Positions 7,110-15,625 of a DNA stretch of 64,000 bases are shown piece after piece (within the stretch, counting starts at the first letter, position 1; every line of letters starts with the position of its first letter). The position numbers and the translations under genes were made by a program. The stretch comes from JANXLS01 sp037129555 (GTDB lineage: Bacteria; Planctomycetota; SZUA-567; H5-PLA8), in NCBI GenBank assembly GCA_037129555.1, contig JBAXUS010000008.1:1-64000 (forward strand). Direction: 5' to 3'. A model generated the notes under the pieces. The model searched no databases and was not told where the DNA came from. It was given only the letters and a program-made list of their open reading frames with translations.

Positions 7110-8932
7110 GCAAGAAACCGCACGGCCAATTACGCCAAAGCCAGGTCATCACGACATTCGGGCCGGGGGCGCTGGTCGATCTTCCCGACTATTCAGTGAT
7201 GATCGGCGGGCTGGACAACTGGTCCGTCGCCGGCCGCGAAGAGATACACGAGGCGCGCCTGATCGCGAAGATCAAAGATTATTTTGAACGGCAGAAGACG
7301 CCCGTCGCCAACATCAAACTGTTCTCTCCGCCCCGTGACGTGGACGATGGCCATGATGATCTCACGGGGATCACCGGGTGGCAGTTTCCCGAGTGGTTCA
7401 TCACACAGGACGTTGAAGACGAGGACAAAGCCAGCACGACGCGTTCCCGCTTGCTGGTGCATCGCAAGGCGCTGACGCGCGGGAAATTCATCGACGACAA
7501 AAGGCGCAAGCGTCTCGTAGTGCCGGTCCGGTTTGTGCGGGCATGTCGTAAGGGCCATATCGGCGACATCAACTGGCGCGATTTTGTCCACAAAAGCAAC
7601 ACGAATTGCACGCGGCAATTGTGGATGGACGAGCGCGGCACGAGCGGCGATTTGTCGGAAATCATCGTGCGCTGCGAATGCGGTAAAGAACGACCGATGG
7701 TAGAAGCGTCAAAACTAGAACTAAAGGCTCTCGGCAATTGCGACGGCTCTCGTCCCTGGCTCGGACCGTACACGAAAGAAGCCTGCGGCGAACCCAGCCG
7801 ATTGCTGCTGCGAACGGCCAGCAACTCTTACTTCCCGCAAGTGATCAGCGTGATTTCGCTGCCGGACCGAAAGGAAGCGATCGTTAAGGCCGTCAGCCGC
7901 GTCTGGGAAAATCTGGAGCCGGTGGACACGCTTGACGAATTGAAATACGAGCGCAAGAAGGCGAGCGTCAAAGCGGCTCTGGATGGCTTCAGCGACGACG
8001 AAGTGCTCACGGAAATCAAAGATCGCAAAGCGCCGACCGGCTTCGACGTTCAGATGAAGTCGATCAAGCTCGCTGAATTGGAAACGCTTCAATCCTGCAA
8101 GGACGAACTGGGTGAAGACAAGCCGGAAGGCAACTTCTTCGCTCGGAATCTGCCTATCGACAAATGGCAGTCCAAGCCGTCGATGAAGGGCGTGGAGCGC
8201 GTCGTGCTTCTGCATCGGATGCGCGAGGTCAAGGCGCAGGTGGGTTTCACGCGCTTCGAATCCGCTTCACCCGACAAAGACGGCGAATTGAGCATCGACG
8301 TAGCACGCGCAGCATTGGCGCGCGAAATACAATGGCTCCCCGCGATGGAAAATCGGGGCGAGGGCGTGTTCATCGGATTCAAAAAGAGCGCCATTGAAGA
8401 ATGGGAGCGGCGGGAAGCCGTCGTGCTCCGTGGCAAGAAGCTCTACGACGGTTTCGAAAATTGGAAGCACGAGCATCAAGGCACGAAGGCGATATTTCCG
8501 GGATTGCCGTACATCATGCTGCATTCCCTGTCGCACTTGCTGCTGACAGCTGTCTCGTTGGAATGCGGCTATCCCGCCAGTTCGATTCGTGAGCGCGTGT
8601 ATGCGAACAGTTCAGGTTACGGCATTTTGCTGCATACTGGAACGCAAGACGCCGAAGGTACGCTGGGTGGGCTGATTGAGGTGGGGCGCCGAATCGGTGA
8701 GCACATGCAGGCCGCGCTGGAATTGGGACGTTTGTGCTCGAACGATCCGGTATGCGCCCAACATGAACCGGCGAGCCTCCAGGAAAAGCGGTTTCTGGCG
8801 GGCGCGGCGTGTCACGGCTGCGTACTGATCGCCGAAACATCGTGCGAGCAATTCAACGGCTATCTGGACAGGGCGTTGGTGCTGCCGACGTTATCCAATG
8901 TCGGGGCGGAATTCTTCGCGGTGGACTGCTGA
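7106..8932 (+). CDS. drmB: DISARM protein DrmB (DUF1998)
   Basis: 608 residues. The N-terminus (LRQSQVITTFGPGALVDLP) and C-terminal DUF1998 region (MLHSLSHLLL near residue 471, then a cysteine cluster in GAACHGC and ETSCE near 568-580) identify DrmB, the partner of DrmA. A mid-protein CECGKE region may also bind zinc. Start overlaps drmA (ATGA) and stop overlaps drmC (TGATG), so the three are made as one translationally coupled set. DUF1998 proteins act together with SF2 helicases; no separate enzymatic activity is known to me. Confidence 0.92.
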   Translation: MSKKPHGQLRQSQVITTFGPGALVDLPDYSVMIGGLDNWSVAGREEIHEARLIAKIKDYFERQKTPVANIKLFSPPRDVDDGHDDLTGITGWQFPEWFITQDVEDEDKASTTRSRLLVHRKALTRGKFIDDKRRKRLVVPVRFVRACRKGHIGDINWRDFVHKSNTNCTRQLWMDERGTSGDLSEIIVRCECGKERPMVEASKLELKALGNCDGSRPWLGPYTKEACGEPSRLLLRTASNSYFPQVISVISLPDRKEAIVKAVSRVWENLEPVDTLDELKYERKKASVKAALDGFSDDEVLTEIKDRKAPTGFDVQMKSIKLAELETLQSCKDELGEDKPEGNFFARNLPIDKWQSKPSMKGVERVVLLHRMREVKAQVGFTRFESASPDKDGELSIDVARAALAREIQWLPAMENRGEGVFIGFKKSAIEEWERREAVVLRGKKLYDGFENWKHEHQGTKAIFPGLPYIMLHSLSHLLLTAVSLECGYPASSIRERVYANSSGYGILLHTGTQDAEGTLGGLIEVGRRIGEHMQAALELGRLCSNDPVCAQHEPASLQEKRFLAGAACHGCVLIAETSCEQFNGYLDRALVLPTLSNVGAEFFAVDC

Positions 8933-9723
8933 TGCTGGAAATACTGACACGACTTTCGGGCAGCGAATTGCGCGCCGTTGCGCAGGGCTTGCGTTCAGGC
9001 CGCTTATGCCCGCCGTTTTCATCTTTGGCGATGCAATCGTATTGCTCCGCGCCAGTGTGCGCTGATTTGGTTTCGTTCTTGAAGAAGCTCGCGGGCGAAG
9101 GCATGAAGCCGGAACACATGGCGCTGATCTTCGACGCGGCTATTCAAACGCGCGGGCCTGCCGGAACGGACACGAATGTCGAACTGGTGTGGACGGGACA
9201 TAACGCTAAGGGCGCTTCGGATCGGGACACCGGCGTCGTAGTCAGAGAGCTGTTCACGACCGCACAACGGGATGTATTGATCGCCTGCTTTGCCGTGTAC
9301 CAGGGCGAAGCGTTGTTTCAGATTCTGGCCGAGCGGATGGACAATAATCCCAACCTTCGGGTACGCATGTTTTTGAATATCGCGCGGGGCTGGAACGACA
9401 CTTCCGACAGCAGCCAGATCGTTTGCCGCTACGCCGCCGATTTCAAAACGAAGCACTGGTCTGGAAAACGGCTGCCGGAGATTTATTACGATCCGCGCGC
9501 GTTGTCGGTGGACACGAAGCAGCGCGCCAACCTTCACGCGAAGTCCATCGTGATCGACGGCCACACGTCCTTCGTGTCGTCGGCGAATTTCACCGAGGCG
9601 GCACAGCTTCGCAACATCGAACTGGGCGTGGTCATTCGTTCGGAGCCGATCGCGGGAAAGATCAGCGGGTATTTTGAGGCCATGTTGTCGGCGGGGGCGT
9701 TGTTGCCGTTGAGAATGAATTGA
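8932..9723 (+). CDS. drmC: DISARM phospholipase D-like nuclease DrmC
   Basis: 263 residues. One HKD motif is visible near residue 202 (NLHAKSIVIDG, then SSANFT), typical of the phospholipase D/nuclease superfamily and of DrmC. The N-terminal half is helical and lacks a second clear HKD, so activity would need dimerisation, as in Nuc-type PLD nucleases. The ATG at 8932 overlaps the drmB stop; a longer open frame from 8809 is only the overlap with drmB. In tested DISARM systems DrmC was reported as dispensable for some phages (family knowledge). Confidence 0.9.
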   Translation: MLEILTRLSGSELRAVAQGLRSGRLCPPFSSLAMQSYCSAPVCADLVSFLKKLAGEGMKPEHMALIFDAAIQTRGPAGTDTNVELVWTGHNAKGASDRDTGVVVRELFTTAQRDVLIACFAVYQGEALFQILAERMDNNPNLRVRMFLNIARGWNDTSDSSQIVCRYAADFKTKHWSGKRLPEIYYDPRALSVDTKQRANLHAKSIVIDGHTSFVSSANFTEAAQLRNIELGVVIRSEPIAGKISGYFEAMLSAGALLPLRMN

Positions 9724-9803
9724 TGCCGGGGCGATACGCGCTAGGCGGTACCAACACGATCATCGCCAAGCTGCGGGCAATTGGCCGGGCCGCGAGGAAG
9801 TAA
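9723..9803 (+). CDS. 26-codon frame coupled to drmC stop; possible remnant
   Basis: The drmC stop overlaps an ATG (TGATG) that opens a 26-residue basic frame (begins MPGRYALGGTNTIIAKLR). The coupling copies the drmA-drmB-drmC arrangement, which suggests a once longer fourth gene now truncated. No homology recognised. It may be non-functional. Confidence 0.3.
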   Translation: MPGRYALGGTNTIIAKLRAIGRAARK

Positions 9804-9868
9804 CATTCTGTCTCTGCAATGCGATGCAGTCTTCAGGCGCAAGGTTCGGCACGTAGAGGAGACCGAAG

Positions 9869-10531
9869 ATGGAAATCCCCCCAAAAGTTCTTCAAGCCTT
9901 GCGCGACAAGCTCAAAGACAAAGCGTCGGGGCTCGTCGGCAAATGGCACGTTGGTAAATTGGTGGACAAGTTCTTTCGCTCACGGCCAGCGAAGCGCGGT
10001 GAACTCGCAGCGTTGGCGGGGGCGCTGCCCAAAGGCGTTCCAGCCAGTAAGGAGACGCTTCACGGCTGTCGGACACTCTTTTGTAAATGGGATTTGAAAG
10101 AAGTTAAATCGTTTCAAAGCAGAGGTTTGCCGTGGAACCGCATGTTTCAACTGTTGCCAACAAAGCCATTGTTGAAGCGCGTTCCCAAATCGAAGCTGCC
10201 GGAATTTCAGAAGCAGCTCAGCGAATTGACGGCGGACAAAAGTCCAGGCAAGGAATGGACTCGGAAGTGCAAGGAGTTCAAACAGCGCCTGGAAGGCGAA
10301 GTGACGGCGATTCCTCCCAAAAAAAGAATCAGCGAGAAAGGGCGCGTGGCCGTTGATCGGCTCGGCGTTGCAGCGGAGGCGTGGGAGGATATGCGTGGTG
10401 TAATCCCGGAAGCGTTCAAGGATCAGTATGATGCGGTTTCAAGCGAAATGGCGCGGCTCAAAGCGTTCATGGAGACGTTGAATGCCAAAATGCTGAGCCC
10501 AGAAAAACTTGAGTCGTACGAGGATTGCTGA
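9869..10531 (+). CDS. Hypothetical protein downstream of drmC (220 aa)
   Basis: 220 residues, basic, Lys-rich, no signal peptide or membrane segment, predicted mostly helical with a charged C-terminus. A GAGGAG site lies eight bases before the ATG. I do not recognise a domain. It begins 146 bases after drmC on the same strand and is followed at 100 bases by another unknown gene, so it may be part of a separate island module. High Lys/Arg content would suit nucleic-acid binding, but that is speculation. Confidence 0.75.
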   Translation: MEIPPKVLQALRDKLKDKASGLVGKWHVGKLVDKFFRSRPAKRGELAALAGALPKGVPASKETLHGCRTLFCKWDLKEVKSFQSRGLPWNRMFQLLPTKPLLKRVPKSKLPEFQKQLSELTADKSPGKEWTRKCKEFKQRLEGEVTAIPPKKRISEKGRVAVDRLGVAAEAWEDMRGVIPEAFKDQYDAVSSEMARLKAFMETLNAKMLSPEKLESYEDC

Positions 10532-10631
10532 AATGCGCGCGAAATGCGATTGGCTCCGGTGTATTTTCGTTCGAGATAGCTTGGTGGCCGGCTCACATTC
10601 AACAAAACCTTTTTAAGAGGGCGCTCGTGCG

Positions 10632-11735
10632 ATGAGCGAGTATTCCGCGCCGGGACCGGCCCACGGATTTAAGTCTTTTCCGCCTTCTGCTCCGGTTCCT
10701 GTTATAGATGATCCGTTGGGGAAGGTGAAGAAGCTGATCGATGAAGTGCAGAACGATAACGCCGTAACCGCGGACTTTAAAGCCAGTTTCTTGCGGCAAC
10801 CGCTTTATGGCATTCCCGACAGCCTGACTGATGCCATTGTGAAACTGACCGAACGCCTCAAATCCGATTCCAAATCTAAATCCAAGCAACCGCTCAAAAC
10901 AGAACTGACTTATGAGCGGAAACTCGCGGCCCTGTGCGAATATACATTGGGCGTGGGCTTCCAGAGCGGGAGGCAGATTCTACATTCACATGCTGTCCGA
11001 GAATGGGGACGGCCAATGTTAAGGCCATCACCTATTGATTCAGCGTTTACGATTAAAGAATTGAAAAAACGGCGAAATACTGTTTTGGATTTGCTGACGT
11101 CATACTTGGGTTGGCTTATCACAGAGCCCGCATTCCAAAATGAACTGAAAGCGCTGAAAGCAAATCGACTCTCATATCTACCGCTGCCGACGCTTGATTT
11201 TCTTCAAAAAAACAGAGGCAAAACGTTAGTCGATCTCGATCCGTTGGCCGGATTCTGCAAGCGCTGGTGTTTAAGCCATCTTGAAACGTGGGACTTGCCC
11301 GCTCCGGTAGACATGCACTATTCCTATATGTCAGAGCCGGAAAAAACGTTCGGTTGCATGGGTAAGATAATTTTCGTCCCGCAGACGATTCGATTTAAAA
11401 AGGAAGACAATATCGCTGATTGGATCAACGACGCGTTTGACGCTTCGCCGGCCTATCTCAAGGGCTGGACCGACGTGTTCCCACCAAAGCGAAAAGCGAA
11501 CAAACGCCAGGTGGGGCCGAAGGATTTTTATAATGTTTTTACACTCGCCCACCTGACGCGGATTCTGGAAGGTCGATACCCGGAATTTGGAAAAGGCTGC
11601 ATGGACCACGCTTTAGGAATGTATTTGCAGGATTTTGCCGGTAAGGTCACGGATAGACTGCATTTTCCAGGAAAATGGACCGTGCACAAGCTGCGCACCA
11701 CGCTCGGGACGAACAACCGTTTGAAGCCTTTCTAA
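10632..11735 (+). CDS. Hypothetical island protein (367 aa)
   Basis: 367 residues, soluble, basic. The first 30 residues are Pro-rich; the middle contains a Ser-Lys run (SDSKSKSK) and a conserved-looking region with Cys residues (FCKRWCLSH near 215). No domain recognised. The ATG has an AAGAGGG site about ten bases upstream. Lower GC and more AT-rich codons than the drm genes suggest a different origin. It follows the 220-residue unknown gene and precedes the excisionase/integrase pair, so it is island cargo; function unknown. Confidence 0.75.
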   Translation: MSEYSAPGPAHGFKSFPPSAPVPVIDDPLGKVKKLIDEVQNDNAVTADFKASFLRQPLYGIPDSLTDAIVKLTERLKSDSKSKSKQPLKTELTYERKLAALCEYTLGVGFQSGRQILHSHAVREWGRPMLRPSPIDSAFTIKELKKRRNTVLDLLTSYLGWLITEPAFQNELKALKANRLSYLPLPTLDFLQKNRGKTLVDLDPLAGFCKRWCLSHLETWDLPAPVDMHYSYMSEPEKTFGCMGKIIFVPQTIRFKKEDNIADWINDAFDASPAYLKGWTDVFPPKRKANKRQVGPKDFYNVFTLAHLTRILEGRYPEFGKGCMDHALGMYLQDFAGKVTDRLHFPGKWTVHKLRTTLGTNNRLKPF

Positions 11736-11926
11736 AACAAGCGCAAGATTCGGTTATCATTGAATGAGATTGGGACAAGAAAGCATTCCACTGTCCCGTA
11801 TCGCGATCTGCCCGAAATCGTAAAGTTAAGGTGTTGCATCGGTGGCCGGCGACACTTTACTTCGAAAAGACGTTTTCTCGAAACATCGCCTCGTCATTGG
11901 TGCTGGCTTGGAAGCCTGACACTACA

Positions 11927-12196
11927 GTGAGTGACATTACTCGATCGCACGGGGCAGACACCACATCCACGTTGACCGTCGTCACGCCACGCTCAAAGCC
12001 GCTGGCGGTGGACGTTCACGAAGCCGCGGAAATGCTGCGCATATCCGTAAAGACGGTTCGCCGCGAAATTCATTCAGGAAATTTACCGGCTTTACGGATC
12101 GGACGCTACCTCCGCGTGCGTGTGGTCGCTTTGGAGAATTATCTGCGCGAGCGAGAAAGACTCGGCCCCGCCGTGAATGGAGATTTGAAATCATGA
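11927..12196 (+). CDS. Excisionase-like helix-turn-helix protein
   Basis: About 89 residues with a MerR/excisionase-type helix-turn-helix: LAVDVHEAAEMLRISVKTVR followed by a basic wing containing LPALRIGRYLRV (HTH_17 family). Such proteins bind attachment DNA and direct integrase towards excision, or regulate the integrase gene. Start uncertain: GTG at 11927 gives a compact protein, while a TTG at 11831 would add 32 residues with no similarity. The stop overlaps the integrase start (ATGA), supporting a joint role in element mobility. Confidence 0.75.
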   Translation: MSDITRSHGADTTSTLTVVTPRSKPLAVDVHEAAEMLRISVKTVRREIHSGNLPALRIGRYLRVRVVALENYLRERERLGPAVNGDLKS

Positions 12197-13731
12197 GAGC
12201 AATACGAGTGAAGTCCGGCAGAACTGGACGGACGGGCTTTCGTTTTCGTTACACCGATCCGCTTGATGGGCATCGGCGGAACAAGACGATCTGGTTGAAC
12301 GATCAGCGCAAAGCCGAGAAGGGAATGCAGGAGTTTCTGGATGGGCGAGAAAAGAGGAAGCTGGGTCTTCCCGACAACAGCGGCTGGCAGATGCCATACG
12401 CCGAAATGGTGGAACGGTTTTTGAACGAGGCACCGCTTTCGTCGGAGCCGCGTAAACAATGGCTGACGCAGGTGCTGGAGCGGAATCCGTTAGGCCTCAA
12501 CATCGGGGCGGATTTCGCCAACATCGGCAAGCTGACGTCGGACTGCATGAAAGTCGCGAAGAAGCGCACTCCGCACTACGCCGTGTTTTCCGTGCAAGCG
12601 CCGTTGAAGCAGGTCAGCCGATGGGCGGCTATGACGGGCTTGCTTCCGTACGATCCGTTGCAAGCATGGAAACAGTTGCCCTGGCCCGGCCACAAGCAGC
12701 GTCGCGCGTTCGAGCCCGAAGAGGTCCGCGCGATTTTTACGGCGGCGGGCGATTTTGACGAGCTGTTCGCGCACGAGTATTCCTCGCCCGTCGTGTTCAA
12801 GGCACTGTTGTTGACTGGCAATCGGCCCGGTGCCGTTGTGCAGGCGACGATCGGCGATCTGCGGAATGGACGAATCGTTCTCCCCCCGCCACAAGGAAAG
12901 AAACGCAACGGGATGGCGACGCTACCGCCTGCGTTTCTGACCGAACTGCAGGCGTACGTGAAAGCCCGCGGGGACGTGTCGACGGATTTGCCTCTTCTGG
13001 TCTCTCATCACGGGGAAGCGGTGTCACGGATCAACTTGGGCAAGTATTTCAACCGGTGCATGGCGCTGGCGTTCACCCGTCTGGTGTGGCCGAAAGGCAA
13101 CGCGCTCACGGCGATGGTCGATCCGGTCGAAGTCGCCCACCTTATCTTTTCCGGTCGGCAGCGTGGCTTCGATGGTGCTCCGCCGCGCGATCCGAAGAAA
13201 CTGGCCAAGCGTGCCGAGAAGGTCCGGGCCGTCAACGAGCTCGCGAAGCTGGTAAGCCCCGAAGTTGCTCGGCTGATGGAGGGGCGCGACATGTACGCGC
13301 TGCGGAAGACGCACATTTCCTGGGCGAGGCGGCTAGTCAACTTCGACTCAGTGCGTGTCCAGGTAGGGCGAGCGCCCCGCGACACGGACGAACGGCATTA
13401 CGTCGACATGGTGGATGCCAAACTTTCGTCTCAAGCCGTGTGGGACGTGTTGACGGGCGCGCGGCTGCTGACGGGAGAATTTGTGGAGAAGCAACGCAGC
13501 GCGAATGTGATTCCACTGGCGGCCGGCGCGGAGAACATGGCCATTCCCGTAGGGGCGGATGCAGGGGTGGTATACAATGTGGCTTCAATTCAAAAACAAA
13601 ACGAAAAAGGCGCTGTTGCGCAGCGCCAAGAATCGTTACAAGTTGTTGATGGTAAGGGAGATGGAACGAGAGCGGGTGAAGGGGTTCGAACCCTCGACTT
13701 CGACCTTGGCAAGGTCGCGCTCTACCACTGA
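12193..13731 (+). CDS. Tyrosine recombinase/integrase of the island
   Basis: 512 residues, phage-type tyrosine recombinase. Catalytic-domain landmarks are Arg in TGNRPG (about residue 211), the box YALRKTH (Arg about 371, His 374) and RHYVDM with the nucleophile Tyr about 403. The usual first His of the HxLR box is Tyr here, and the LGH motif reads VGRAP, so the family is divergent. The N-terminal part carries the arm and core-binding regions. The last about 20 residues are encoded by the antisense strand of tRNA-Gly, so the natural C-terminus was probably reshaped by integration. It is translationally coupled to the excisionase-like gene. Confidence 0.88.
   Translation: MRAIRVKSGRTGRTGFRFRYTDPLDGHRRNKTIWLNDQRKAEKGMQEFLDGREKRKLGLPDNSGWQMPYAEMVERFLNEAPLSSEPRKQWLTQVLERNPLGLNIGADFANIGKLTSDCMKVAKKRTPHYAVFSVQAPLKQVSRWAAMTGLLPYDPLQAWKQLPWPGHKQRRAFEPEEVRAIFTAAGDFDELFAHEYSSPVVFKALLLTGNRPGAVVQATIGDLRNGRIVLPPPQGKKRNGMATLPPAFLTELQAYVKARGDVSTDLPLLVSHHGEAVSRINLGKYFNRCMALAFTRLVWPKGNALTAMVDPVEVAHLIFSGRQRGFDGAPPRDPKKLAKRAEKVRAVNELAKLVSPEVARLMEGRDMYALRKTHISWARRLVNFDSVRVQVGRAPRDTDERHYVDMVDAKLSSQAVWDVLTGARLLTGEFVEKQRSANVIPLAAGAENMAIPVGADAGVVYNVASIQKQNEKGAVAQRQESLQVVDGKGDGTRAGEGVRTLDFDLGKVALYH
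13671..13710. other. Predicted attachment site core at the tRNA-Gly 3' half
   Basis: The island's integrase ends in this segment, and the 3' half of a tRNA (T arm and acceptor) is the classic target of tyrosine integrases. The exact crossover cannot be set without the partner copy at the unseen left end of the island. Confidence 0.5.
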
Positions 13732-13742
13732 GCTACACCCGC
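13671..13742 (-). tRNA. tRNA-Gly (anticodon GCC)
   Basis: 72 nt on the minus strand fold as a cloverleaf: acceptor GCGGGTG / CACCCGC, D arm GCTC/GAGC, anticodon stem CGACC/GGTCG with loop TTGCCAA, T arm with TTCGAAC. Discriminator base is T and CCA is not encoded. The 3' end faces the island. A near-consensus promoter lies just upstream. Confidence 0.96.
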
Positions 13743-13760
13743 GTTGCTATTACGTCACGA

Positions 13761-13788
13761 ATTCTACACATCTTTCTTTACCTGTCAA
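13761..13788 (-). promoter_or_regulatory. Promoter of tRNA-Gly
   Basis: On the minus strand TTGACA (13788-13783), a 16-base spacer and TAGAAT (13766-13761), placing transcription start near 13754, about 12 bases before the mature tRNA 5' end. Confidence 0.75.
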
Positions 13789-13901
13789 GCAAAATCGGTC
13801 GATAAACAGTAGCAAAGTGGGCTCTTTTATGCTAAATTTCGTGTTCCCCGCTCACTTTCCGGGCATCCTGGCGCTTTTGTGTTCGATTCTTTGGGTTTTT
13901 T

Positions 13902-15326
13902 ATGGCTATGCCGACCGATGATGCGGACAATGACAATCTCGACGCCATCGTCGCTCCTTCGTTTGGCGACGACCTGTCGGACGATTCGTCCGCCGGTGCG
14001 CTCCCAACGGCTGAGACCATTTATGACCCGATTCCTCCTCTTCGTGTCGTGCGCGCTCGCCTTATAAAGGTGGGCGAGGACGGGATTGCTGAGGCGGATG
14101 CTGATTCTGAAAAAAATTCAGTCCTGCTCGAAGATCCTGATGGATTCGCGTCTCAGACCGCTGTGCTCAGTACGTGGGCCTATATGCTCGCGCTGCTCTT
14201 TAATGGTCGGCGTAACGCGATCCAAGCCTCTGACGCGTTTCGAGAAAAGTACAACCACGCGATCCAGCCTGAACAAGCGCTCGTTCTGCAAAACGAACTC
14301 GAACTCGCCATGTTTCTTAATAGTGCGTCCTTCGAAACGAAGGTGACGCAGCGGATGAAACGGTATCTCGACATGAGTTCGTGGACGGCGGCGCATGCCG
14401 GTTCTGCGTATCCGTCGGTGCCTGATGAGTTTAAGACAACTGTCGAAGGATTTTTTACTGCCGAAGATGGTCCTGGAATGTTGAGCGCCACGGTGACACC
14501 GCCGACGGATACCGTCCGGGCTGTGATCGTTCCGCATATCGATTTGCGTGTCGGTGGTGCAACGTATGCTCATGCCTACAAAGAGTTAATCGAATCGAGT
14601 CAGGCTGAAGTCATTTTCGTACTGGGCGTCACGCATCAAGCTACGGGCGATCAGTTGTTCAGTGTTTCTCAGAAAGATTTTGAAACGCCTTTGGGTATTT
14701 TGCGGAACGCGCGCGAGATTTCGAAGCGACTGCATATCGCGTCGAAAAGCGATGACATGGCTGCCGAAATGGCTCATCGCGGCGAGCATTCGATCGAATT
14801 CCAAGCGGCGTTGATTCAAGCACTTCTAGCCGAACGTGGCAACCGGCGCGTTGAAATCGTGCCGATTTTGTGCGGATCGTCGGATACGTTCTTGGCTCGG
14901 GACCAAAATCCATTCGTGGACGACGAATTTACGCGATTTGTGGCGGCTTTACGGAGCGAGTTGGAGAACTCGAAACGCACGTGGTGCATCTTATGCAGTG
15001 TGGATTTAAGCCATGTCGGACCGGAATTTGGGCACAGCAGCATGATCGACGAACGGTTGCTGAAACCCATTGAGCGCATGGATTTGAAGATGCTGAAGCT
15101 GATCGAAAAGCTTGACGCTGAAGGCTTCTATTCCGAAATCGCTCGGACTCAAAACTCGCGGCATGTTGATGCTGTGACGGCGGTTCTGACGATGTTGAGC
15201 GCCTGCCGGTGGATGTTGAAGCCAGGAAGATTGCTTCATTATGATCAAATGATGAAGGCTAACTCGCATAGCGCCGTCTCTTATGCAGCGATGGCGTTTG
15301 ACCAGGCTGGCGAGACCATCGCGTAG
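13902..15326 (+). CDS. Memo-family protein (AmmeMemoRadiSam system protein B)
   Basis: 474 residues. The C-terminal part (about 200-470) is the Memo fold: VPHIDLRVGG (His about 212), GVTHQ, EHSIEFQ and CSVDLSHVG supply the His/Asp/Cys residues that line the Memo active-site-like pocket. The N-terminal 130 residues are an added acidic, helical region seen in bacterial members. Memo proteins are related to class III extradiol dioxygenases; bacterial ones usually neighbour AMMECR1 and a radical SAM protein, neither of which is in this window. It is the first chromosomal gene right of the island. No strong ribosome binding site precedes the ATG. Confidence 0.85.
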   Translation: MAMPTDDADNDNLDAIVAPSFGDDLSDDSSAGALPTAETIYDPIPPLRVVRARLIKVGEDGIAEADADSEKNSVLLEDPDGFASQTAVLSTWAYMLALLFNGRRNAIQASDAFREKYNHAIQPEQALVLQNELELAMFLNSASFETKVTQRMKRYLDMSSWTAAHAGSAYPSVPDEFKTTVEGFFTAEDGPGMLSATVTPPTDTVRAVIVPHIDLRVGGATYAHAYKELIESSQAEVIFVLGVTHQATGDQLFSVSQKDFETPLGILRNAREISKRLHIASKSDDMAAEMAHRGEHSIEFQAALIQALLAERGNRRVEIVPILCGSSDTFLARDQNPFVDDEFTRFVAALRSELENSKRTWCILCSVDLSHVGPEFGHSSMIDERLLKPIERMDLKMLKLIEKLDAEGFYSEIARTQNSRHVDAVTAVLTMLSACRWMLKPGRLLHYDQMMKANSHSAVSYAAMAFDQAGETIA

Positions 15327-15363
15327 CTGTAATTTTTCACGTCAAGCAGGACTACAATCGCCT

Positions 15364-15391
15364 TTGAAATATCGGCGAATCCTAGTATTAT
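15364..15391 (+). promoter_or_regulatory. Candidate promoter with long 5' leader
   Basis: TTGAAA, 16-base spacer, TATTAT; predicted start near 15398, leaving an untranslated leader of about 230 bases before the gene at 15626. The 299-base interval 15327-15625 holds no gene; I recognise no riboswitch in it. Confidence 0.5.
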
Positions 15392-15625
15392 GTTCTTTTG
15401 AAGGTGACGTTCAGCCAGTAATAAGGGTAAATGAGCATTCAACATGCGGTTTGAGTGTTCATGTTTAAAACGGAGGAGCTGTTTCGAAGTTCGGATAAAC
15501 GTAACGTGCAGTTTAAAAATTGGATTGGACGCTGGGTGCTGAGCACGTGGTGTCGGGGAAAGTGGCGCTGGGCCACCTCCCGACGCCCTGTGCTTGGCAC
15601 TCCGCGCTTTTAAGGAGAAGGCGGC

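Larger units (their letters stand above)
1..13742. mobile_element. Right part of a tRNA-Gly-integrated genomic island (left end outside the window)
   Basis: Everything from the window start to the tRNA-Gly gene appears to be one integrated element. An excisionase-like gene and a tyrosine integrase sit at its right edge, with the integrase reading frame ending inside the antisense strand of tRNA-Gly(GCC). Cargo consists of a DISARM-type defence core, two further conflict-type modules and genes of unknown function. To the right, ordinary chromosomal genes begin at once. I found no second copy of the tRNA 3' end between 1 and 13,600, so the left attachment site must lie beyond the window. The island boundary is inference from gene content and the integrase/tRNA arrangement. 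Confidence 0.65.

Noticed and set aside
13559..13921. Plus-strand 120-codon frame across the tRNA
   Set aside because: Contains a translated antisense tRNA segment; a well-known false gene pattern.
15392..15625. Riboswitch in the long leader of the M28-like gene
   Set aside because: No recognisable conserved core or terminator/anti-terminator pair could be drawn by eye.
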